From positions 1 through 62,314 of the forward strand of contig JAAYPK010000011.1 in the NCBI GenBank assembly GCA_012519845.1: a stretch of 62,314 bases of DNA. The letters run 5' to 3'. This DNA comes from Clostridiales bacterium (lineage in GTDB: Bacteria > Bacillota > Clostridia > Clostridiales > Clostridiaceae). Positions 48,361 to 58,674 of this stretch are shown here, piece by piece (position 1 is the first letter of the stretch; every line of letters starts with the position of its first letter). The position numbers and the translations under genes were made by a program. The notes beneath the pieces were generated by a model, which worked only from the letters and a program-made list of their open reading frames with translations, was not told the origin of the DNA and did no database searches.

Positions 48361-49774
48361 AACTAAACTAATATTAGGCTTGGGTACTATTTTATTATCT
48401 ACTGGGATTATGTTAAATATTGCAATACGTAACATATTATCTGACAAATTAGAAACAACAATTAAAGAATCATTAAATCAAATTATGGTTAGTACAACAG
48501 AAGCATTTAAATACAGAACCAGTATTAATATTTCAAATGATAATTCAGAAAAATTAAAAAATGAATCTGAATATTTACTAAGTTATATGTCTTTACATAA
48601 TGAATGTACTGCTAAAATTCAAGATTTTCATGGCAATATCTTAGCTAATAATACTCAACCAATCTTCGATGATGATCTTGCTACTCAAATTAATAAAGTA
48701 GATAAAACTAATGCATTAATAATGATTAAATACATAGATTCAAGTTGCTATGGCATCCTATCATACCCAATTTTTATAGATTCTGAGTATCAAGGTACTT
48801 TCTCCATGATAAAAGATTATTCCTCCCTAAATAAAGATAATTTAGAAACAATTAATCTAATTACTTTAATACAAATAGTATTCTTCATTATTATATTTAC
48901 TACAGCTTATTTTATTACTAATACTGTAATAAAACCAATAATATCATTAACGGCAGGTGTAAAGAAGATTGAAGAAGGCGATTATAATTTTTCTTTTAAT
49001 ACTAAAAGAAAAGATGAAGTAGGCATTCTTTCCTCTGAATTTATTAAAATGAAGGATCAAATAAAAACTCAAATTCAAACTATAAAAGAAGAAAAAGAAA
49101 AAATATTAAAACTTGAACAACACAGAAAATTCTTCTTTGATAATGTAACTCATGAAATCAAGACTCCTATAACTGCAATAACTGGCTATTCAGAAATGCT
49201 TGCAAGTAATATGATTCAAGATGAAGACTTCAATAAAAGAGCATTAAATAGAATTCATTCAGAAAGTCTTAGAATTAATAAATTAGTATTAGATTTAATA
49301 GAAGTATCTAAAGGCCAAACTCAAAGCACAGAACCTTTTAACCAAATTAAAATTGATTCTATAATTAACTACACTATTGAAGATATGAATCTTAAAGCAG
49401 CAAAATATGGTCTTCATATTAATTCAACATTAAAAAATGGTATTATTTATGGACAAGAAAATAGATTAAAACAACTATTCATTAATCTGTTAGATAATGC
49501 AATTAAATATTCTAATAATAGTAATGAAATAATCGTAAGATCCACTATTGATGGTAATAAATATATTATTAAAATATCCAATCACTCTATTATAATTCCT
49601 GATAATATTTATAATTCTATATTTCATCCTTTTATTAAATCAAATAATAATCATGATAAATATAGTAGCGGGCTTGGACTCTATATTTGCCAAGAAATTG
49701 TTAATGATAACAATGGATTAATATCAATTGAAAATGGTGAAATTGTAACAGTCACTATAACTTTTTTTATATAA
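48350..49774 (+). CDS. sensor histidine kinase
   Basis: The 474-residue membrane kinase has an N-terminal helix (about 7-28), an extracytoplasmic sensor region (about 30-165) with no recognised fold, and a second helix (about 170-195). Then come HAMP, a coiled linker, the phosphoacceptor helix with VTHEIKTPITAITGYSEM, and an ATP-binding domain (N-box NLLDNAIKYS and SSGLGLYICQEIV). It partners the regulator encoded just upstream; the lipoprotein gene downstream may be a target. Confidence 0.94.
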   Translation: MKIKTKLILGLGTILLSTGIMLNIAIRNILSDKLETTIKESLNQIMVSTTEAFKYRTSINISNDNSEKLKNESEYLLSYMSLHNECTAKIQDFHGNILANNTQPIFDDDLATQINKVDKTNALIMIKYIDSSCYGILSYPIFIDSEYQGTFSMIKDYSSLNKDNLETINLITLIQIVFFIIIFTTAYFITNTVIKPIISLTAGVKKIEEGDYNFSFNTKRKDEVGILSSEFIKMKDQIKTQIQTIKEEKEKILKLEQHRKFFFDNVTHEIKTPITAITGYSEMLASNMIQDEDFNKRALNRIHSESLRINKLVLDLIEVSKGQTQSTEPFNQIKIDSIINYTIEDMNLKAAKYGLHINSTLKNGIIYGQENRLKQLFINLLDNAIKYSNNSNEIIVRSTIDGNKYIIKISNHSIIIPDNIYNSIFHPFIKSNNNHDKYSSGLGLYICQEIVNDNNGLISIENGEIVTVTITFFI

Positions 49775-49824
49775 TAAAATAATTTTATTGTTTTGGAAAC
49801 AACTTGGCAATAAATTGTATTAAT

Positions 49825-49853
49825 TTGTTAACTTCTCCTTACTATTATATAAA
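49825..49853 (+). promoter_or_regulatory. promoter of the lipoprotein gene
   Basis: TTGTTA at 49825-49830, a 17-base spacer and TATAAA at 49848-49853, 27 bases upstream of the start codon. It suggests independent transcription from the two-component operon. Confidence 0.5.
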
Positions 49854-49880
49854 TATAGAATAAATAAAGGAGTGATTAAT

Positions 49881-50966
49881 ATGAATATTAAAAAAATAAA
49901 AATTCTATCAATAATTTCATTATCATTTTGTTTTTTTTCCCTAGCAGGCTGTAAAACTTCTGATAATACAACAAAAGAAATAACTTTATCAACTGATGTT
50001 CTTCAAGATTTAAGTAATGAAAAATGTGACATTATGGATCTTCTTCAAAGAGGTAATGATAGCTTAAACATTAAAGAATTTGTAGAAGCCAAAAGCTTTT
50101 TTGAAAAAGCTTTACTAAAAAATAAATTAGATTCAAAGACTTATACATCTATTATTAGTTCTTATACGAACATTAATAGATTCGATGATGCTTATTATTT
50201 TGTAAATTTAGCCATTGATAATGGAGTTACAAGTGATGATATACAAAATATTAAGAATAATATCTTATCTAAATTTGAACCTATTGCCCTAAGTTCAACC
50301 ATAGTTAAAACTTCTAGTTTTTCATTACCTAATGAAATTAGCATTTTAGTTAATAATTCTGATACAGTTCAATCTGAAGTAACTTGGGAAAGTAATAAAA
50401 ATATTGATACTAAAAACACAGGTACATTTACTTTCAATGGATATTCAAATAAATATAACCGTAAAGTAAGTTATACCCTAATAATTAGGGAACCAATCAA
50501 AAAGCATATCATAGGATTTGCAACTGATATTTACGAAAAGAACAATTCAATGTACCTTGATTTTGATGAAGCTCAATTTTATACATTTGAAGAGGCCAAA
50601 AGAGTATATTTAGAAGATCATCCTGAAGATCCAAACTTATCAAAATTTTATAACAATTATCAAATTAGGAATCCCGAAATTCAAAGTATAGTCTATAAAA
50701 TCTCTCCTAATTGTAGTTTTAATTTATGCGAATTTATTTTAGAAGAATATGATAAAAACAAATATAGTAATAAGATAGATTTAATTAATACAAATTATAA
50801 GACCTTTTATGATTACACTAAAAAAACTATTGAATCAGGAAATAGTCTTTTGAAAAATACTCCAACTAACTCAAATACAATATATTATGGTAATAACGGT
50901 GTCCTTTATTGGATTGATACTGAAGATGGTGTTATTGTCAACATTTCAATGCAGTTTACACCTTAA
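49881..50966 (+). CDS. lipoprotein with TPR-like repeats and an Ig-like domain
   Basis: The 361-residue protein has a lipoprotein signal (hydrophobic stretch ending FFSLAGC, lipid Cys near residue 22). A helical repeat part follows (about 50-130: RGNDSLNIKEFVEAKSFFEKA and INRFDDAYYFVNLAID), then a bacterial Ig-like segment (about 140-200, VTWESNKNIDTKNTGTF). The C-terminal region (about 210-361) is not recognised. It is anchored on the outer face of the membrane. The ATG at 49881 lies 8 bases after AAAGGAG; a GTG nine bases upstream is part of the ribosome site. Function unknown. Confidence 0.8.
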   Translation: MNIKKIKILSIISLSFCFFSLAGCKTSDNTTKEITLSTDVLQDLSNEKCDIMDLLQRGNDSLNIKEFVEAKSFFEKALLKNKLDSKTYTSIISSYTNINRFDDAYYFVNLAIDNGVTSDDIQNIKNNILSKFEPIALSSTIVKTSSFSLPNEISILVNNSDTVQSEVTWESNKNIDTKNTGTFTFNGYSNKYNRKVSYTLIIREPIKKHIIGFATDIYEKNNSMYLDFDEAQFYTFEEAKRVYLEDHPEDPNLSKFYNNYQIRNPEIQSIVYKISPNCSFNLCEFILEEYDKNKYSNKIDLINTNYKTFYDYTKKTIESGNSLLKNTPTNSNTIYYGNNGVLYWIDTEDGVIVNISMQFTP

Positions 50967-50969
50967 AAG

Positions 50970-51090
50970 ATGTAATAAAAGCTAGGTCAAATGATATAAT
51001 CCCACCTCCATAGATTAATGAAATTTAATTATTTCATCTGTCTACTTTAGTGGGATTATATCAAAATGACCTAGCTTTTATTATCTACAT
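50970..51090. repeat. long imperfect hairpin between convergent genes (bidirectional terminator)
   Basis: The left arm (50970-51005) and right arm (51050-51090) pair over about 34 bp, with small internal loops: AAAAGCTAGGTCA with TGACCTAGCTTTT, and TGATATAATCCCAC with GTGGGATTATATCA. A second small hairpin (GAAAT/ATTTC) sits in the loop. It lies exactly between the ends of the lipoprotein and buk genes and can terminate both. The stem is much longer than the other terminators here. Confidence 0.85.
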
Positions 51091-51096
51091 TTTATT

Positions 51097-52164
51097 CTAA
51101 TAAACCTTTGCTTTTTCTTCTCCATTTAATACTCTAATAGCACCTTGTGCTAAAGCTAACAATTCATCTTCTCCACCATAAATTACAAAATCAGCTATCC
51201 ATCCTACTCTCTTTTTAATAGCTTCATCAACTACAGGTGAATAAGCAATTCCTCCAGTTAAAATTATTTTATCAACCTTACCTTCAAGAACTGTTGCCAT
51301 TGCTCCAATATCTTTTGAAACTTGATAAATAAATGCATCAAATACATTTTGAGCATTTTTATCTCCTTCCTCCATTAATTTAAGAACATCTCTCATATCA
51401 TTTGTATTTGCATAAGCTACAAGACCACCTTTACCCACTAACTTACTAAATACTTCTTTTTCAGTGTATTTTCCACTGAAGCATAGTTTTACTAAATCAC
51501 CAGCTGGTACTCCCCCAGCTCTTTCTGGTGAAAAAGCTCCATCTCCATCTAATGCATTATTAACATCTACAACCTTGCCATGTTTATGAGCTCCAACTGA
51601 AACTCCTCCACCCATGTGAACAACTATAAGGTTTAAGTTTTCATATCCTTTTCCAGATTCTTTACCATATCTTTTCGCAACTGCTTTTTGATTTAAGGCA
51701 TGGAATTTACTAACTCTTGGAATTTCAGGCATTCCTGAATATCTTGCTACATCATCTAATTCATCTACAACAACTGGATCAACTATGAATGATGGTACTT
51801 TTAATTCATCACCTATTTCCTTTGCTAATATTCCTCCAAGATTTGAAGCATGTTGTCCTTGAACTCCAACTTTTAAATCTTCTATAAGCTCATCAGTTAC
51901 AGCATATGTTCCACCTGGAATTGGTTTAAGCATTCCACCTCTACCAACAACTACATCTAATGAATTAATATCAAAATTCTTTTCTTTCAATACATTTAAA
52001 ATAACATCTTTTCTAAATTGTCTTTGATCAAAAATAGTAGCATATTTTTCAATTTCTTCATTTGGATGTCTAAGTGTTTCTTCAAATAACTCTTTTTCAT
52101 CTTCATATACACCTATTTTTGTAGAAGTAGAACCTGGGTTAATAATTAATATTTTATATGCCAT
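51097..52164 (-). CDS. buk: butyrate kinase
   Basis: This 355-residue acetate/butyrate kinase-family enzyme makes ATP and butyrate from butyryl-phosphate. It shows the ATP-site opening [55 protein letters not shown] and the C-terminal [10 protein letters not shown]. It follows ptb by 20 bases and forms the terminal energy-yielding step of butyrate fermentation. Length and motifs are standard. GGAGG precedes the ATG. Confidence 0.97.
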   Translation of the reverse strand: MAYKILIINPGSTSTKIGVYEDEKELFEETLRHPNEEIEKYATIFDQRQFRKDVILNVLKEKNFDINSLDVVVGRGGMLKPIPGGTYAVTDELIEDLKVGVQGQHASNLGGILAKEIGDELKVPSFIVDPVVVDELDDVARYSGMPEIPRVSKFHALNQKAVAKRYGKESGKGYENLNLIVVHMGGGVSVGAHKHGKVVDVNNALDGDGAFSPERAGGVPAGDLVKLCFSGKYTEKEVFSKLVGKGGLVAYANTNDMRDVLKLMEEGDKNAQNVFDAFIYQVSKDIGAMATVLEGKVDKIILTGGIAYSPVVDEAIKKRVGWIADFVIYGGEDELLALAQGAIRVLNGEEKAKVY

Positions 52165-52184
52165 TTTATAAAACCTCCAATAAT

Positions 52185-53093
52185 TTATTTGCCAGCTTCT
52201 GCAACTACTGCTGCTAAAGCTATTGAGTTAACTTTAGTTTCAAAACTATCAGCTCTTGATGTTAAAATAACTGGTGCAGATGTACCAACTAGTAATCCAC
52301 CATTTCTAGTTTTTGCTGTGTAAGTTAATGTTTTATACATTACATTTGCAGTTTCGATATCAGGTAACATAATTACATCTGCCTTTCCTGCTACTGGTCC
52401 TTTTACTCCCTTATGCTTAGCTGCTTCTTCTGATAATGCATTATCAAGAGCAAGTGGTCCATCAATTACACATCCTTTAATTTGACCTCTGTCATTCATT
52501 TTTGATAATAAAGATGCATCTATAGTTGCAGGCATATCTGGATTTACAACTTCAACAGCACATACTGGAGCTACCTTTGGATTTGAAATTCCACAAGCAT
52601 GGGCAACATACACAGAATTTTGTACTATTTGAATTTTTGCCTTTAAATCAGGGTAAGTATTAAATGCTGCATCAGTTAAGAATATTAATCTGTCAAATCC
52701 TTCAATTTCAAAAACTGCCACATGAGACATTACCTTACCAGTTCTTAAACCTACTTCTTTATTTAATACACTTCTTAAAAATGTAGCTGTATCAACTAAA
52801 CCTTTCATAACCATATCTGCTCTTCCACTTGATACTAACTGAACTGCAAATAAAGCTGCTTTTTTTACATCTGCCTCATGGATAACTTCATATTGAGTTA
52901 AATCCATACCTATTGAATCAGCAATTTCTTTAATTTTATCTTTATCCCCTACTAATATTGCATCAGCAATACCTTGTTCTTTAGCTGCTTTTACAGCTTC
53001 TAAAACTGGTTCATCTTGCGCAACTGCAACAGCTAATTTTTTTCTTTCACATTCCTTCACCTTTGAAAGTAAATCGTCAAAACTTTTACTCAT
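52185..53093 (-). CDS. ptb: phosphate butyryltransferase
   Basis: The 302-residue enzyme converts butyryl-CoA and phosphate to butyryl-phosphate. It belongs to the phosphate acetyl/butyryltransferase family, with [13 protein letters not shown] at the N-terminus, [35 protein letters not shown] and the C-terminal [17 protein letters not shown]. The order ptb-buk matches the clostridial butyrate operon. Start context AGAGGTGCATAGGG. Confidence 0.97.
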   Translation of the reverse strand: MSKSFDDLLSKVKECERKKLAVAVAQDEPVLEAVKAAKEQGIADAILVGDKDKIKEIADSIGMDLTQYEVIHEADVKKAALFAVQLVSSGRADMVMKGLVDTATFLRSVLNKEVGLRTGKVMSHVAVFEIEGFDRLIFLTDAAFNTYPDLKAKIQIVQNSVYVAHACGISNPKVAPVCAVEVVNPDMPATIDASLLSKMNDRGQIKGCVIDGPLALDNALSEEAAKHKGVKGPVAGKADVIMLPDIETANVMYKTLTYTAKTRNGGLLVGTSAPVILTSRADSFETKVNSIALAAVVAEAGK

Positions 53094-53191
53094 CCCTATG
53101 CACCTCTTATAATTATTTATTTAAATGTTAAATTTATAACAATATTGGCTAAGTTATTCTTAAGTCCATTACATTTTCCATTGTAACAAAA

Positions 53192-53223
53192 AATATCCTG
53201 AAAACTTAAGTTTTCAGAATATT
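53192..53223 (-). terminator. terminator after the COG2509 flavoprotein gene
   Basis: AATATCCTGAAAACTT and AAGTTTTCAGAATATT form a near-perfect stem with almost no loop, followed by T6 on the minus strand. Confidence 0.88.
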
Positions 53224-53227
53224 CAAA

Positions 53228-54817
53228 TCATTTAATTTTATATTCTTTTATAATATTCTCTGCAACTTTAATTCCATCTACTGCTGCAGAAATTATTCCC
53301 CCTGCAAAACCTGCTCCTTCTCCAGAAGGATATATTCCCTTTACATCTATACTTTCTAAATTACTATTTCTTGTAATTCTAACTGGAGCTGACGTTCTTG
53401 TTTCTATTCCAGTTAATACTCCATCATCCATTCCATAGCCATTTATTTTTTTATCAAATATACTTATTCCTTCTTTAAGTGAATCTACAACAAAACTTGG
53501 TAATGCCTTCTTTAGTTCTTCTAATTCATATCCTGGCATATACGATGGTTTTACGGACCCTATTTTGTTACTTTTTCTATCATTTAGAAAATCTCCTATA
53601 AGCTGAACTGGAGCTTTATAATCTCCTCCACCTAATTTATAGGCTAAACTTTCATAATGTCTTTGAAATTCCATACCACTTAGCGGTGTATTTTCTCCAA
53701 AATCCTTTGGTCCAACTGTTACTACTAAAGCAGAGTTAGCATTCTCTAAATCTCTTGCGTGATAACTCATTCCATTTGTTACAAGTCTCTCTTCTTCTGA
53801 TGCAGCTGCAACAACAACTCCACCTGGGCACATGCAAAATGAATATACTCCTCTTCCTGTACTACTTTGGGTAGCTAATCTATAATCTGCTGCTTTTAGC
53901 CTTGGATGATTTGCATATTTACCATATTGACTCCTATTTATTAACTCCTGAGGATGTTCTACCCTTACTCCAATAGCAAAAGCCTTTGATTCCATAAATA
54001 CCCCTTCATTCCATAGCATTTCATAAGTATCTCTAGAGCTATGACCAATAGCTAAAATAAGTGCCTCACAAGGTATTTCATTTCCATTTACAATTATACT
54101 AGATAACTTTTTATCTCTAATATTAATTTTTTCTAACTTTGAATTAAAATGTACTTCTCCACCTAAAGCTTTAATTTCTTCTCTAATATTTTTTACAACA
54201 CCTTTTAATAAATCTGTTCCTACATGAGGTTTTCCTTCATATATTATTTCTTCTGGTGCTCCTGCCTTAACAAAGGTTTCAAGAACATCTAAACATCTGT
54301 TATCTTTTATTCTAGTAGTTAGTTTACCATCAGAGAAGGCTCCAGCTCCTCCTTCTCCAAATTGAACATTAGATTCTAAATTTAATTTACTTTTCCCTGC
54401 CCAAAAACTTTCCACAGTCTTTGTTCTATTATCCACATCTTCTCCTCTTTCATACACAATTGGTGCATAACCTTTTCTTGCTAGTGTTAATGCGGCAAAT
54501 ATTCCTGCTGGACCAAATCCTATAACAATAGGTCTTGATGTCAACAATTTATTTCCAGGTAATATTTCTTCTTTTTCTTCCTGAACTATTACTACATCTT
54601 TATTCTTTAATAATATTTTATCCTCAAATAAAGTTTCAATCTGTACTGTATAAATAAAATTAATATTGTCCTTTTTTCTTGCATCAATACTTTCTCTAAT
54701 TATCTTAAAATTTATTATATCTTCTTTTTTTATTTTAAGTTTTTTAGCTACTTTTTCCTTAAGTATGTCTTTGGGTTCTTCAATATTTAAGGAAATATTA
54801 TTAATCCTAATCGCCAT
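53228..54817 (-). CDS. FAD-dependent dehydrogenase of the COG2509 type
   Basis: The 529-residue protein opens with a ferredoxin-like or RNA-binding-like extension of about 90 residues. A Rossmann FAD site follows (PIVIGFGPAGIFAALTLARKG), with FGEGGAGAFSDGKL, the later SFCMCPGGVVVAAASE and a C-terminal GIYPSGEGAGFAGGIISAA. It is a conserved but uncharacterised flavoprotein family found throughout Firmicutes. It follows cdaR by 17 bases, so it may share the cda transcript. The redox substrate is unknown. Confidence 0.87.
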   Translation of the reverse strand: MAIRINNISLNIEEPKDILKEKVAKKLKIKKEDIINFKIIRESIDARKKDNINFIYTVQIETLFEDKILLKNKDVVIVQEEKEEILPGNKLLTSRPIVIGFGPAGIFAALTLARKGYAPIVYERGEDVDNRTKTVESFWAGKSKLNLESNVQFGEGGAGAFSDGKLTTRIKDNRCLDVLETFVKAGAPEEIIYEGKPHVGTDLLKGVVKNIREEIKALGGEVHFNSKLEKINIRDKKLSSIIVNGNEIPCEALILAIGHSSRDTYEMLWNEGVFMESKAFAIGVRVEHPQELINRSQYGKYANHPRLKAADYRLATQSSTGRGVYSFCMCPGGVVVAAASEEERLVTNGMSYHARDLENANSALVVTVGPKDFGENTPLSGMEFQRHYESLAYKLGGGDYKAPVQLIGDFLNDRKSNKIGSVKPSYMPGYELEELKKALPSFVVDSLKEGISIFDKKINGYGMDDGVLTGIETRTSAPVRITRNSNLESIDVKGIYPSGEGAGFAGGIISAAVDGIKVAENIIKEYKIK

Positions 54818-54834
54818 TTATTATAGCCACTCCT

Positions 54835-56049
54835 TTATTTTGCCTTTAAAATGATATCTATATTGCCTTCTTTATTTATTATATTTACATTATTATTCTT
54901 ACTTGTTGCAGTCCATTTTACAGTATAATTTCCCGCCTCATTTATATCTGATAATGATGCAACTACTTCTATATCATTTGCACTTATATTAGATACATTA
55001 TTTATATTTGCTGTTATAGTAATATTAACTGAATTAGTTCCTTCAATTGCAAATTTACTTTCATCAAGACCACTAAAACTTACAGGAACATTTTTTATTT
55101 CTTTAGTAATATCTCCGTCAAGAGTAAGCTTAACCACTACACTTTCTATAGAATTGGCTATAGTTATTCCATCTGGCACCTTAAGTTTAACTGTATACTC
55201 TCCACTTTTAGTAACACTACTTAAATCTAACTCTTCAGTTTCAATATAGCTTATATTATTTATTACATTAGATTCACCTAAAATACTGATTTTGCTACTT
55301 GATAACTCTTCCTTAGAGATATTAATACCACTCTGTAATGCGCCTTTGTATTTTACCTTAACATCTACTTCTTTTCCTTGGATAACATTTACCTTCAATT
55401 TACCTTTATCTTTACTTAATGTAACATCAGTAATTTTTGCCCCTGTATTATCTACAGCCCATATATCAAATTCTTCCTCAAAATCACTAGATACATCGCT
55501 TATTTTCCCATTTAATTCAGCATGATCAACCTTATCAACTAAACCCTTTGCACCAGATACTATTATAGTTTTAGGGTCAATCTCCATACTATCCTTAGAA
55601 AAACCTTCTTTATAGGATATATTCACATTTGATTTGACTTCAACTTCTTTTTCAACTAATTCTTCAATTTTTATTTTTATAGATAAAACACTTCCACTTT
55701 TTATATTTATTCCACTTGGATAATCAACTAATTTTACAGGGACATTATTATCTCCAGTTTTTAAAGCATAATCACTTAAGTCTACTGCTAATTTAAAGTC
55801 TTCTTTTTTAGAAGAATAAATCTCTTTAGCAGGACCTTCAACACTTAAATCAATTGCAAACTCCTGATTAGGAGTTAAAGTAAGTCCTAATGATTTTAAT
55901 GCATCTTCATTTAATACTTCAACAGGAACATCTTTAATTACTGATGTTCTATTTGGATTTTCTGCATTACTTATATAAAACCAAAGTGAAAAGGATAATA
56001 AAACACATACTATTTTAACAACTATCTTTTTATCTGCCTTTTCATCCAT
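54835..56049 (-). CDS. cdaR: CdaA regulatory protein (YbbR domains)
   Basis: The 404 residues comprise an N-terminal membrane helix (about 10-25, KIVCVLLSFSLWFYISNAEN) and repeated extracytoplasmic YbbR domains. Each runs roughly 80 residues with the pattern FAIDLSVEGPAKEIYS or SKISILGESNVINNISYIETEELDLS. CdaR modulates the diadenylate cyclase CdaA, encoded just upstream with a 28-base overlap. An AAGGTGAAAGT site precedes the ATG. Confidence 0.95.
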   Translation of the reverse strand: MDEKADKKIVVKIVCVLLSFSLWFYISNAENPNRTSVIKDVPVEVLNEDALKSLGLTLTPNQEFAIDLSVEGPAKEIYSSKKEDFKLAVDLSDYALKTGDNNVPVKLVDYPSGINIKSGSVLSIKIKIEELVEKEVEVKSNVNISYKEGFSKDSMEIDPKTIIVSGAKGLVDKVDHAELNGKISDVSSDFEEEFDIWAVDNTGAKITDVTLSKDKGKLKVNVIQGKEVDVKVKYKGALQSGINISKEELSSSKISILGESNVINNISYIETEELDLSSVTKSGEYTVKLKVPDGITIANSIESVVVKLTLDGDITKEIKNVPVSFSGLDESKFAIEGTNSVNITITANINNVSNISANDIEVVASLSDINEAGNYTVKWTATSKNNNVNIINKEGNIDIILKAK

Positions 56050-56870
56050 ACTTTCACCTTCTCTCCTAATGTTTTAACTTTTTTAGCATCTCTATTATTC
56101 ATTATTTTTATAATAATACTTTTTAATTTTTCTTTATCATAATTTCTTGTTAGTTTTCCATTAACAGCTAATGATATAACTCCTGTTTCTTCCGAAACTA
56201 CAATTATAAGAGCATCTGATACTTCAGATAATCCCATTGCAGCCCTATGCCTTGTTCCAAGTTTTTTGTTTATTTTAGTATTACTTGTTAAAGGAAGTAC
56301 ACAACCTGCTGCATGAATTCTTCCTCTTCTTATGATAGTTGCTCCATCATGTAATGGCGTATTTACCACAAAAATATTTTCAAGTAATGCAGAACTTACA
56401 ATAGCATCAACAATTGTTCCTGATCCAAGCATTTCTCCAAGACCAGTTCCTTGCTCTATAACAATTAATGCCCCAGTTTTTGTTTGGGCTAAATTATCTA
56501 CTGCTGTTACAATTTCATTTACTACATTATCTCTATCTTCAAAATTCTGAATATGTATATCTTCAAAAGCACTTCTTCCTAAATGCTCTAATACTCTTCT
56601 TATTTCTGGCTGAAAAATAATAATAATAGACAAAACACCTATAGTCAAAGTTTTACTTAATATAAAGTAAAGCATATCTAATTTTAGTATATAGCTAATG
56701 GGAATTAAACCAACTAATAATACAATCCCCTTTAATAATTGTTCCGCTCTTGTTTCTTTAATAAGTATATATGCTTTATAAAAAATATACGATACCACAG
56801 CAATATCTATTATAGACCAAATTGAAATGTTTTTTACCGTATTAATTAAAACTAAATATAATTCCTGCAC
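56022..56870 (-). CDS. cdaA: diadenylate cyclase
   Basis: This 282-residue membrane enzyme makes c-di-AMP from two ATP. Three N-terminal membrane helices (about 10-85) are followed by the DAC domain with the catalytic pieces NTPLHDGATIIRRGRI (DGA) and KLGTRHRAAMGLSEVSD (RHR). The start is a GTG, 8 bases after GAGG. It is the first gene of a run with cdaR and the flavoprotein; the nearest glmM is 10 kb away. Confidence 0.96.
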   Translation of the reverse strand: MQELYLVLINTVKNISIWSIIDIAVVSYIFYKAYILIKETRAEQLLKGIVLLVGLIPISYILKLDMLYFILSKTLTIGVLSIIIIFQPEIRRVLEHLGRSAFEDIHIQNFEDRDNVVNEIVTAVDNLAQTKTGALIVIEQGTGLGEMLGSGTIVDAIVSSALLENIFVVNTPLHDGATIIRRGRIHAAGCVLPLTSNTKINKKLGTRHRAAMGLSEVSDALIIVVSEETGVISLAVNGKLTRNYDKEKLKSIIIKIMNNRDAKKVKTLGEKVKVWMKRQIKR

Positions 56871-57022
56871 CTACAAAACCTCTTTCACTACTTATTACTT
56901 AAAATTATACACTATATTTCCTTTTCTTAGTCTATTGTGATACATAATTAATATTTTTATAATATTAATTAATAATTATAAATATAAATCATAATAACAA
57001 AACATATTTTAGGAGTGGTATT

Positions 57023-57994
57023 ATGATAAAAAAAATTATGTCATCAAATAAATATCTGCTAATTATTACTCTGCTATTCTCCGCTATTTCATTACCAATA
57101 ATTTTGCAAGCTTCACCAAACAACAAAGATTTTACTGAAATATCCAATATTATTTCTTTAGTTAATAAATGTAATCTGTCTCTTGGACAATCTGTCCGTG
57201 ATTCTACAATTGATACAGAATCTGCAACAGAAACTCTTACTAATGGATTGTTAGAATTAAATGATCTTAAATTAATATTAAAGAATTTTCATGTGTCAAA
57301 AAACAATGAAGAAATTAAAACTCAAGCTTTAGAAACCATATCTAATAATATTACTTTATACCAATTATCAATAGATATGCTAGCCACAAATGAATTTCAA
57401 AAATTAAATGAAACTCATATACAATACTTAAATCAATTAAAGCTCCTAGAAGATAATTACTATAAACTTAATTTACTAGGAATTAATTCATCCTTTGGTG
57501 CCTCCGAAAAAGTCTTTTTTACTAATTCATCTAATTATGCAACTGCAGTTTTAAAAATTACAAGAGATAAAGATACTAAGGAAGCTACTAAAAATAATTA
57601 TTTAAAATCAATTAATGAATGTTATTCTTTACTAGAAAAAATAAGTGAAGACCTTAATCCAGCTTTAGAAAAAATAAGGGAAGATAATCGAAGTTTAAAT
57701 GTTTTAGTTCAAGATGTTAAAAACAAAGAAAGAAATCTAAATTTAATAAAAAATAAGTCCTATTCTATTTCCATTCCTGAAAATGAGGATTATTTATATA
57801 ATTCTCTAAAAGAAACTATCTCTTCATATGAAACATATATTAACTCTTTCCAATATGCACTTGATGTTGAAACTTCAAGTCCTAAATCTAATAATATTAA
57901 TAATAATTATGAAGATAGTAATAATAAATATAATAATTTCTTATCTGCTATTAATACATTAAAGAAAAACATGGATAATTTTAATAAAAATTGA
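57023..57994 (+). CDS. secreted coiled-coil protein of unknown function
   Basis: The 323-residue protein has a signal peptide (hydrophobic about 9-28, ending near LQASPNN) and then almost entirely helical, Leu/Asn/Lys-rich sequence. The likely coiled coils include KISEDLNPALEKIREDNRSL and DVKNKERNLNLIKNKS. The C-terminal part near 285-300 is rich in Asn. No domain is recognised. AGGAGTGG precedes the ATG. It is divergent from cdaA and is followed 60 bases later by the SleB-type hydrolase, so the two may share a cell-envelope role, which is inference. Confidence 0.7.
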   Translation: MIKKIMSSNKYLLIITLLFSAISLPIILQASPNNKDFTEISNIISLVNKCNLSLGQSVRDSTIDTESATETLTNGLLELNDLKLILKNFHVSKNNEEIKTQALETISNNITLYQLSIDMLATNEFQKLNETHIQYLNQLKLLEDNYYKLNLLGINSSFGASEKVFFTNSSNYATAVLKITRDKDTKEATKNNYLKSINECYSLLEKISEDLNPALEKIREDNRSLNVLVQDVKNKERNLNLIKNKSYSISIPENEDYLYNSLKETISSYETYINSFQYALDVETSSPKSNNINNNYEDSNNKYNNFLSAINTLKKNMDNFNKN

Positions 57995-58054
57995 ATATAT
58001 TTTTTTCTTTTGGCTATACTAATTTTGTCTGGGTTACAACCAAGGAGGTTATTT

Positions 58055-58621
58055 ATGAAAAAATTTATAATTACATGCTCACTATCTATAGCTCTATCCT
58101 TTATGTTATTTCCTAGTATAATAACAAAAGGAAATACTAGTTTTTCTGAAAAATATGAAACAGATTCAGAAATAATTGATGTAGGAATTGCTTATAATAG
58201 TGAAACAAATAATGTTGTAGAGGTTTTTTCACAAGGTTCTAGTACTCTAAATATAACTCAGTTAGATATAGACCTTATGGCAAAATTAGTTTATGGCGAA
58301 AGTAGGGGTGAACCCTTTGAAGGGAAAGTAGCGGTAGTTTCCGTTGTACTAAACAGAGTTTTAGATCCACATTTCCCTAATACCATAGACGGTGTAATAT
58401 TCCAAAAAAATGCATTTTCCTGTGTTATAAATAACAACATTGAAGCATATCCTGATAAATCTTGCTATGATGCAGTTTATGAGGCCCTTAAAGGAAAAGA
58501 TCCAACAAATAATGCTTTGTTTTTTTATAACCCTTCTATATCGACATGTTCATGGATGAATAAAACAGCTAAAATTGATTGCACATCTATCGGACATCAT
58601 GTCTTTTTTAAAAGTAAATAA
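58055..58621 (+). CDS. SleB/CwlJ-family cell wall hydrolase
   Basis: The 188 residues include a signal peptide (about 5-27) and a C-terminal hydrolase domain of the SleB/CwlJ type (from about residue 75: MAKLVYGESRGEPFEGKVAV with the probable catalytic Glu, then VVLNRVLDPHFPNTI, FYNPSISTCSWM and IGHHVFFK). Such enzymes are lytic transglycosylases of spore cortex or wall; without a peptidoglycan-binding domain this is a short form. The start is the ATG at 58055 after AAGGAGG; upstream in-frame codons lack a ribosome site. Confidence 0.88.
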   Translation: MKKFIITCSLSIALSFMLFPSIITKGNTSFSEKYETDSEIIDVGIAYNSETNNVVEVFSQGSSTLNITQLDIDLMAKLVYGESRGEPFEGKVAVVSVVLNRVLDPHFPNTIDGVIFQKNAFSCVINNNIEAYPDKSCYDAVYEALKGKDPTNNALFFYNPSISTCSWMNKTAKIDCTSIGHHVFFKSK

Positions 58622-58634
58622 TTAATAAATTAAA

Positions 58635-58669
58635 ATGAGTATACCTAATTTTCAATAAGGTATACTCAT
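58635..58669. terminator. bidirectional terminator
   Basis: ATGAGTATACCT and AGGTATACTCAT form a 12-bp stem between convergent genes, with CTTTTT on the plus side and an A/T-rich run on the other. Confidence 0.9.
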
Positions 58670-58674
58670 CCTTT

